64,000 nt of DNA. Source: Nocardia sp. NBC_00508 (GTDB lineage Bacteria; Actinomycetota; Actinomycetes; Mycobacteriales; Mycobacteriaceae). The stretch spans positions 310,001 to 374,000 of the forward strand of contig NZ_CP107852.1 in assembly GCF_036346875.1 (NCBI RefSeq). The letters run 5' to 3'. This document shows positions 60,200 through 64,000 of this stretch, piece by piece; within the stretch, counting starts at the first letter, position 1; every line of letters begins with the position of its first letter. The notes beneath the pieces are model-generated. The model was not told where the DNA came from. It was given only the letters and a program-made list of their open reading frames with translations, and searched no databases. The position numbers and the translations under genes were made by a program.

Positions 60200-61479
60200 A
60201 CACCGATACCCCGAGCTACGACCGGCGGGCCGCGTCCCGGGTGCTGGCCGAGCTGGCGCAGCCGGGGTTGTTCACCGCACCGGCGCCGCCTCCCCTACCG
60301 CGCCGTTTCGAATTCACTTGCGCCGCATTGCGTCCCGAGCACGATAGCCATCTCACGTATTCGCAGCGGCTCTATCTGGAGCGCTTCATGCGGCCGTGCC
60401 GCGCCGATCAGGTGACCAGCGCCACGCATCGGATCGCGTGGACCGACAGCGACGGCATCCCGAATACGGGGCACTTCCGGGCCGACGGTCTCGGCCCCGT
60501 GGTGCCGATCGCGATGCGTGAGACCGTCCTCGCGCTGTGGCACGCCCTGGATGCGAACGCCGGATTCGCCGAGCGTGTCTCGGGGCTCGGGCCACGTGAG
60601 CACGCGGTGCTGACGGCCACGACCACCGACCACGATCCGCGCGACATCTTCCGGGTCGGCGTCGAGGCCGCCGGGCGCGCGCTCGCCCAGCACGCGCTGC
60701 TGGCCGGGCAGACCCCCTATCGCGATCCCGCCGAATTCGCCAGGGGTATCCGCGATTCCGGTTTGTTCGCCGCGGTGGCCACCCGCTGGTATTGGGAGTT
60801 GCAGGCCTCGACGTATCGGCGCGGCATGATTCCGGTCGATCTCGAAACGCAGCCCGACGGCACCGTGCGCTACTCGGCGCAGACGGTGGCGACGCTGCGC
60901 ACGATGAAGGACGCCACCATCGCCGACGCGCACACCGTGATGCACCGCGCCACCACTACCGAGGGCCTCACGGTCGCGGACGCGATCGCCAAATACCATG
61001 AGGATCTCGACCTGATCTCCCGGCAGTACGCGCTGCTGCCCGCGGGGAGCCACCCCGCCTGCCTGGCGGCCATGCCCCATCAGCTCGACAACGGGCACTA
61101 CAGCATTCTTCCGGCGCTGGCCGACCGGTTCGTCTCGGTGTTCACCGAGATCGTCGATCGCTGCGAGGTCGCCGAGGTGAGCGCCGACCTCGACGAGGCG
61201 AGCGCCGACCGCGCCGCCACCGCCGAGGACCAGGTGTTCTATGTGCCGGATATGACTTGTAAGCATTGCGTTCGCACCATCGGCGGGGTGCTGGAATCGA
61301 TGGACATCCGCGTGCTCGACATCGATCTGGACAGCAAACGGGTAGTCGCGGATTTCCGCAGCCCGCGCAACCGGGCCCGGGCGTTCGAGGCGATCCGGGA
61401 CGGCGGCTATAACCCGGTCGCCGAGCAGCCGGATGCCGCGGCGCAGGCGGCCACCGAGCCGTCGGAAGCCGCGGTATGA
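60196..61479 (+). CDS. Unrecognised protein with C-terminal heavy-metal-associated (HMA) domain
   Basis: A 427-residue protein. Residues about 1-340 match nothing I can name; visible features are LTYSQRLYLERFMRPCRADQ, THRIAWTDSDGIPNTGHFRADGLGP, a His-containing ATTTDHDPRDIF and MPHQLDNGHYSILPALADRF. Residues about 350-410 are a ferredoxin-like HMA domain with the metal motif M-T-C355-K-H-C358 (YVPDMTCKHCVRTIGGVLES). A CxxC HMA fused to an enzyme-like body is unusual outside metal pumps and chaperones, and suggests copper or another soft metal is bound. GTG start overlaps the preceding stop, and its own stop overlaps the next ATG. Confidence 0.75.
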   Translation: MNTDTPSYDRRAASRVLAELAQPGLFTAPAPPPLPRRFEFTCAALRPEHDSHLTYSQRLYLERFMRPCRADQVTSATHRIAWTDSDGIPNTGHFRADGLGPVVPIAMRETVLALWHALDANAGFAERVSGLGPREHAVLTATTTDHDPRDIFRVGVEAAGRALAQHALLAGQTPYRDPAEFARGIRDSGLFAAVATRWYWELQASTYRRGMIPVDLETQPDGTVRYSAQTVATLRTMKDATIADAHTVMHRATTTEGLTVADAIAKYHEDLDLISRQYALLPAGSHPACLAAMPHQLDNGHYSILPALADRFVSVFTEIVDRCEVAEVSADLDEASADRAATAEDQVFYVPDMTCKHCVRTIGGVLESMDIRVLDIDLDSKRVVADFRSPRNRARAFEAIRDGGYNPVAEQPDAAAQAATEPSEAAV

Positions 61480-62999
61480 CGGCGTGGACTCCGGCGCTAC
61501 CGGCAAAGCTGGATCCGCTGGTACGCGCCTTCCTCGACGCGCCGGGCGCCGTCACTGAAACGCTTGCGCGGTTCGGCTCTCCGGCGCACCTGGTGTTTCC
61601 GCAGGTCTACTCGGACAATCTGGCCGACCTGCGTGCCGTGCTGGATCGAAGGCTGCCGGTACACCGAATCTGCTACGCGCACAAAGTGAACCAGTCCCGC
61701 GCCTTTGTCCGCACTGCGGCCCGAGACGGTATCGCCATCGACGTCGCCTCACCGTACGAACTCGCCAGCGCCCTGGACGCGGGGTTCGATCCGGCGCGCG
61801 TCGAGGTCACCGGTCCGAAGGGGGAAGCCTTTCTGCGCGATCTCGTCGACCGCGGCGTCACCGTCAACGTGGACAATCTGTGGGAACTGGGCCGGATCGC
61901 CGAACTGGCCGGGCGATGCGGGAAAGTGCCGGTGCTGCTGCGCGTCTCCGGATTCGATGGCGGACCGGTGAGCCGGTTCGGCGTACCGCTCGCGCATGTG
62001 GGGCAGGCACTCGACCTGCTGGCGGCGCATCGCGAGCGACTCGATTTCCTCGGCTTCGCCTTTCACCTCGACTCCGGCGATCTCGGCGAGCGGATTCGCG
62101 CGATCGACGCCTGCCTCCGGGCGATCGAACAGTCCTACGATCGAGGGATGGCACCGTCGGTGCTGGATATCGGCGGCGGATTCCGTCAAGTGTTCACCGC
62201 CGACGCCGATCGGTTCGACGCCTACGTGCTCGCACTGCGCGAATCGCTGCTCGGCCGCGGCGAGCCGATGAGCTGGGGCAGCAATACCTTCGGCTATCAG
62301 GTGGCGGGCGGCGCCGTGCACGGCACGCCGGTATTCCACAAGTACGCCAACACCATTCCCGCCGCGAGCATGCTCGAAGACCTGCTGTCCGCGCCGTTGG
62401 AGCGGCACGGCGGGCGCACGGTGGCGCAGGTGGCGGCCGACAATCTGCTGGAGGTGTGGCTGGAACCGGGCAAGGCGCTGGTCGACCACGCGGGCATCAC
62501 GGTGGCCACGGTCGAGTTCGTCAAGGAAGTCGCCGACGGCAGCGTACTGGTGCACGTCGATCTCAGCCGCGATGCGGTGACACCCGCCGACCAAGAGGTC
62601 ATGGTCGATCCGATCCTTCCGCATGCCGACGCCGCGGCCCGCACCCCCGGAAACGGGGATGCCCCCGGCCCGGTCGGCGTGTACGTGGCCGGGCGGCTGT
62701 GCTTGGAGCGAGACCTGATCACCAATCACAAAGTGTGGCTGCCTGCCACGCCGCGACCCGGCGATCCGATCGTGTTCCCGAATACGGCCGCCTACCATAT
62801 GGATCTGTCCGCGGCCACGGCATCGATGCATCCGCTGCCCGCGAAACTCGCGGTCACCCGGCGCGCCGAGGGCTTCCAGGTCGTCCCCGACGCGGACTAC
62901 GAGCCACACGTGCCCGTCGAGCCGTCGCGGCCACACCGCGCCGTGCCACCCGCTGACCACCGCCCCACCGGGCAGGTCCGATCCGTCGAGGCTTCCTGA
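61476..62999 (+). CDS. Fold-type III PLP enzyme (decarboxylase/racemase-like, Y4yA-type)
   Basis: A 507-residue protein of the DAP/ornithine decarboxylase-alanine racemase superfamily. Lys70 in ICYAHKVNQSRAF binds PLP; IAIDVASPYELASALDAGF, FGFAFHLDSGD-like FLGFAFHLDSGDLGER, and LDIGGGFRQVF are barrel motifs; GRLCLERDLIT near residue 408 occupies the position of the catalytic Cys loop; and PNTAAYHMDLS follows. It is longer than LysA (about 450) and resembles what is annotated as the Y4yA group. Decarboxylation of an amino-acid-derived intermediate (compare SbnH in staphyloferrin B) is a reasonable inference. Confidence 0.82.
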   Translation: MTAWTPALPAKLDPLVRAFLDAPGAVTETLARFGSPAHLVFPQVYSDNLADLRAVLDRRLPVHRICYAHKVNQSRAFVRTAARDGIAIDVASPYELASALDAGFDPARVEVTGPKGEAFLRDLVDRGVTVNVDNLWELGRIAELAGRCGKVPVLLRVSGFDGGPVSRFGVPLAHVGQALDLLAAHRERLDFLGFAFHLDSGDLGERIRAIDACLRAIEQSYDRGMAPSVLDIGGGFRQVFTADADRFDAYVLALRESLLGRGEPMSWGSNTFGYQVAGGAVHGTPVFHKYANTIPAASMLEDLLSAPLERHGGRTVAQVAADNLLEVWLEPGKALVDHAGITVATVEFVKEVADGSVLVHVDLSRDAVTPADQEVMVDPILPHADAAARTPGNGDAPGPVGVYVAGRLCLERDLITNHKVWLPATPRPGDPIVFPNTAAYHMDLSAATASMHPLPAKLAVTRRAEGFQVVPDADYEPHVPVEPSRPHRAVPPADHRPTGQVRSVEAS

Positions 63000-64000
63000 T
63001 GCGCTACGACCACATCACCGAACTCATCGGCAACACACCCCTGCTCCGGCTCGACCCCGCGGTGCACGGGCTGGCGAACGTCGAGCTCTACGCGAAGCTG
63101 GAGTCGCACAATCCGTTCGGCTCGGTCAAGGACCGGGTGGCGTGGGGGATGATCCGCGACGACCTGGACGAGATCCGCGCGACGGGGCAGACGCTCATCG
63201 AGGCATCCAGCGGCAATACGGCCAAGGCGCTGCGCGTCCTCGGGGCGGTGTACGGCATCGGCCTGCGCGCGGTGACCAATCGGATCAAGGTGGCCGAGGT
63301 CCGCGAACTCCTGCAGCTGTTCGGCACCGACATCGTGGAACTGCCCGGACTGTCCGAATGTCCGGACCCGACCACACCGAATGACGTCTACTCGGTGATC
63401 GAGTCGACCATGGCGCAGCGGCCCGGCGCGTACCGTCACCTGTCGCAGTACACCAACGAGAAGAACGTCGAGGCGCATCATCAGGGCACCGGACGGGAGA
63501 TCCACGAGGACCTCGCGGCCGATGGCATCAATAGGATCGACTACCTGATCGGGGGGCTCGGGACGACCGGATCCACCCGTGGCACCGCCACCTACCTGCG
63601 CAAGCACAATCCCGAATTGCGTACCGTCGCCGTTGTTTCCGAGCGGTCGGACTTCATTCCCGGTATCCGGTCGGAGACGGAGATGTGGGATGTCGGACTG
63701 TTTCAGCCCGATTTCTACGACTCGATCGTCACCGTGACGGCGGGCGACGCCGTGGACGCCACAATGCGCCTGGCGACCGGATACGGTGTCCTGGCCGGGC
63801 CGACCAGCGGCGCGAGTTATGCGGCCGCGCTGGAAACGCTCACCGCGCTGGATCTTTCGGCCGCCGACCCGGAAGATCCGATCATCGCGGTCTTCATCGT
63901 CTGCGACCGGCTCGAGCCGTACCTGTCGTACATCAAGAAGCGCAGGCCGGAGCTGTTCGGCCGAGCCGAACGCGAGGCGGAGCCGACCGCGGTGGAACTG
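62999..64000 (+). CDS. Cysteine-synthase-like PLP enzyme, cut by the window edge
   Basis: 334 codons are present; the frame is still open at base 64000. Fold-type II PLP enzyme: ELIGNTPLLRL at the start, Lys44 in NPFGSVKDRV, SSGNTAKAL (cofactor/substrate loop), and GGLGTTGSTRGTATYL (phosphate loop). The standard SGGN or PxSGxNQxS is SSGNTAKA here, and the cysteine-synthase TSGNTG is altered, as seen in SbnA-type 2,3-diaminopropionate precursors and other beta-replacement enzymes. ATG overlaps the preceding stop (TGATG). Product (Cys, a Dap precursor or another beta-substituted alanine) cannot be fixed. Confidence 0.88.
   Translation, partial: MRYDHITELIGNTPLLRLDPAVHGLANVELYAKLESHNPFGSVKDRVAWGMIRDDLDEIRATGQTLIEASSGNTAKALRVLGAVYGIGLRAVTNRIKVAEVRELLQLFGTDIVELPGLSECPDPTTPNDVYSVIESTMAQRPGAYRHLSQYTNEKNVEAHHQGTGREIHEDLAADGINRIDYLIGGLGTTGSTRGTATYLRKHNPELRTVAVVSERSDFIPGIRSETEMWDVGLFQPDFYDSIVTVTAGDAVDATMRLATGYGVLAGPTSGASYAAALETLTALDLSAADPEDPIIAVFIVCDRLEPYLSYIKKRRPELFGRAEREAEPTAVEL

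Overview
The window is high-GC DNA with strong G/C bias at third codon positions, GTG and TTG starts alongside ATG, and many ATGA/GTGA gene overlaps. The protein families point to a mycolic-acid actinomycete, most likely Nocardia or a close relative. They include a CtpI-type P-type ATPase, two fused HadA/HadB-type dehydratases, an antigen-85-like mycolyltransferase/esterase, an Rv1733c-type membrane protein, an acyl-ACP desaturase remnant, DUF2599 and DUF4185 proteins, XRE/DUF5753 plus DUF397 regulators and three PucR/CdaR-type paralogues. I see no rRNA, tRNA, CRISPR array or complete insertion sequence.

Layout. 0-7.2 kb: end of a TetR regulator, a Tat-exported sulfatase, and a leftward operon (small glycine/alanine-rich membrane protein, CtpI-like ATPase, small protein). 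7.3-12.2 kb: DHA2 drug exporter, a TetR regulator divergent from a SAM methyltransferase across a double palindromic operator, a hypothetical protein and a glutathione peroxidase. 12.2-21.9 kb: a catabolic locus. P450 plus SDR run left; aldehyde dehydrogenase, SDR, hydroxyisobutyrate-dehydrogenase-like enzyme, carboxymuconolactone-decarboxylase-like protein, KstD-like flavoprotein, TetR and GMC oxidoreductase run right. One sequence motif recurs at both divergent promoters and at the start of the TetR gene, so this looks like one regulon. 21.9-27.5 kb: DoxX/ECF-sigma pair, AraC regulator, a degenerate HAD protein, a PucR regulator and a DUF4185 protein.

27.7-33.2 kb: a tightly overlapping leftward operon of BioY, an acyl-CoA ligase, a thiolase, an ECF ATPase, an ECF transmembrane subunit and a second acyl-CoA ligase, preceded by a BioQ-like palindrome. 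It joins biotin uptake to acyl-CoA chemistry. 33.3-41.1 kb: CBS protein, a repeat-bearing lipoprotein with a membrane partner, a gene-free stretch with a long hairpin, a fused dehydratase lacking its catalytic His, an LLM oxidoreductase, an Ag85-like esterase translationally coupled to a truncated desaturase, and a PucR paralogue lacking its HTH. 41.7-52.8 kb: Rv1733c-like protein and its TetR, two tandem XRE/DUF5753 regulators, the second fused dehydratase, three secreted lipases and small metabolic genes.

52.8-56.3 kb: an XRE/DUF397/methyltransferase island in which two small-protein genes share an almost identical promoter and start-codon context. 56.6-58.8 kb: third PucR regulator, CBS protein and PNPOx-fold protein. 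58.9-64.0 kb: four overlapping genes (class V aminotransferase/cysteine-desulfurase-like, an unrecognised protein ending in a heavy-metal-associated domain, a type III PLP decarboxylase-like enzyme, and a cysteine-synthase-like enzyme cut by the window edge). This last set looks like an uncharacterised biosynthetic pathway and is the best candidate for a new system here.
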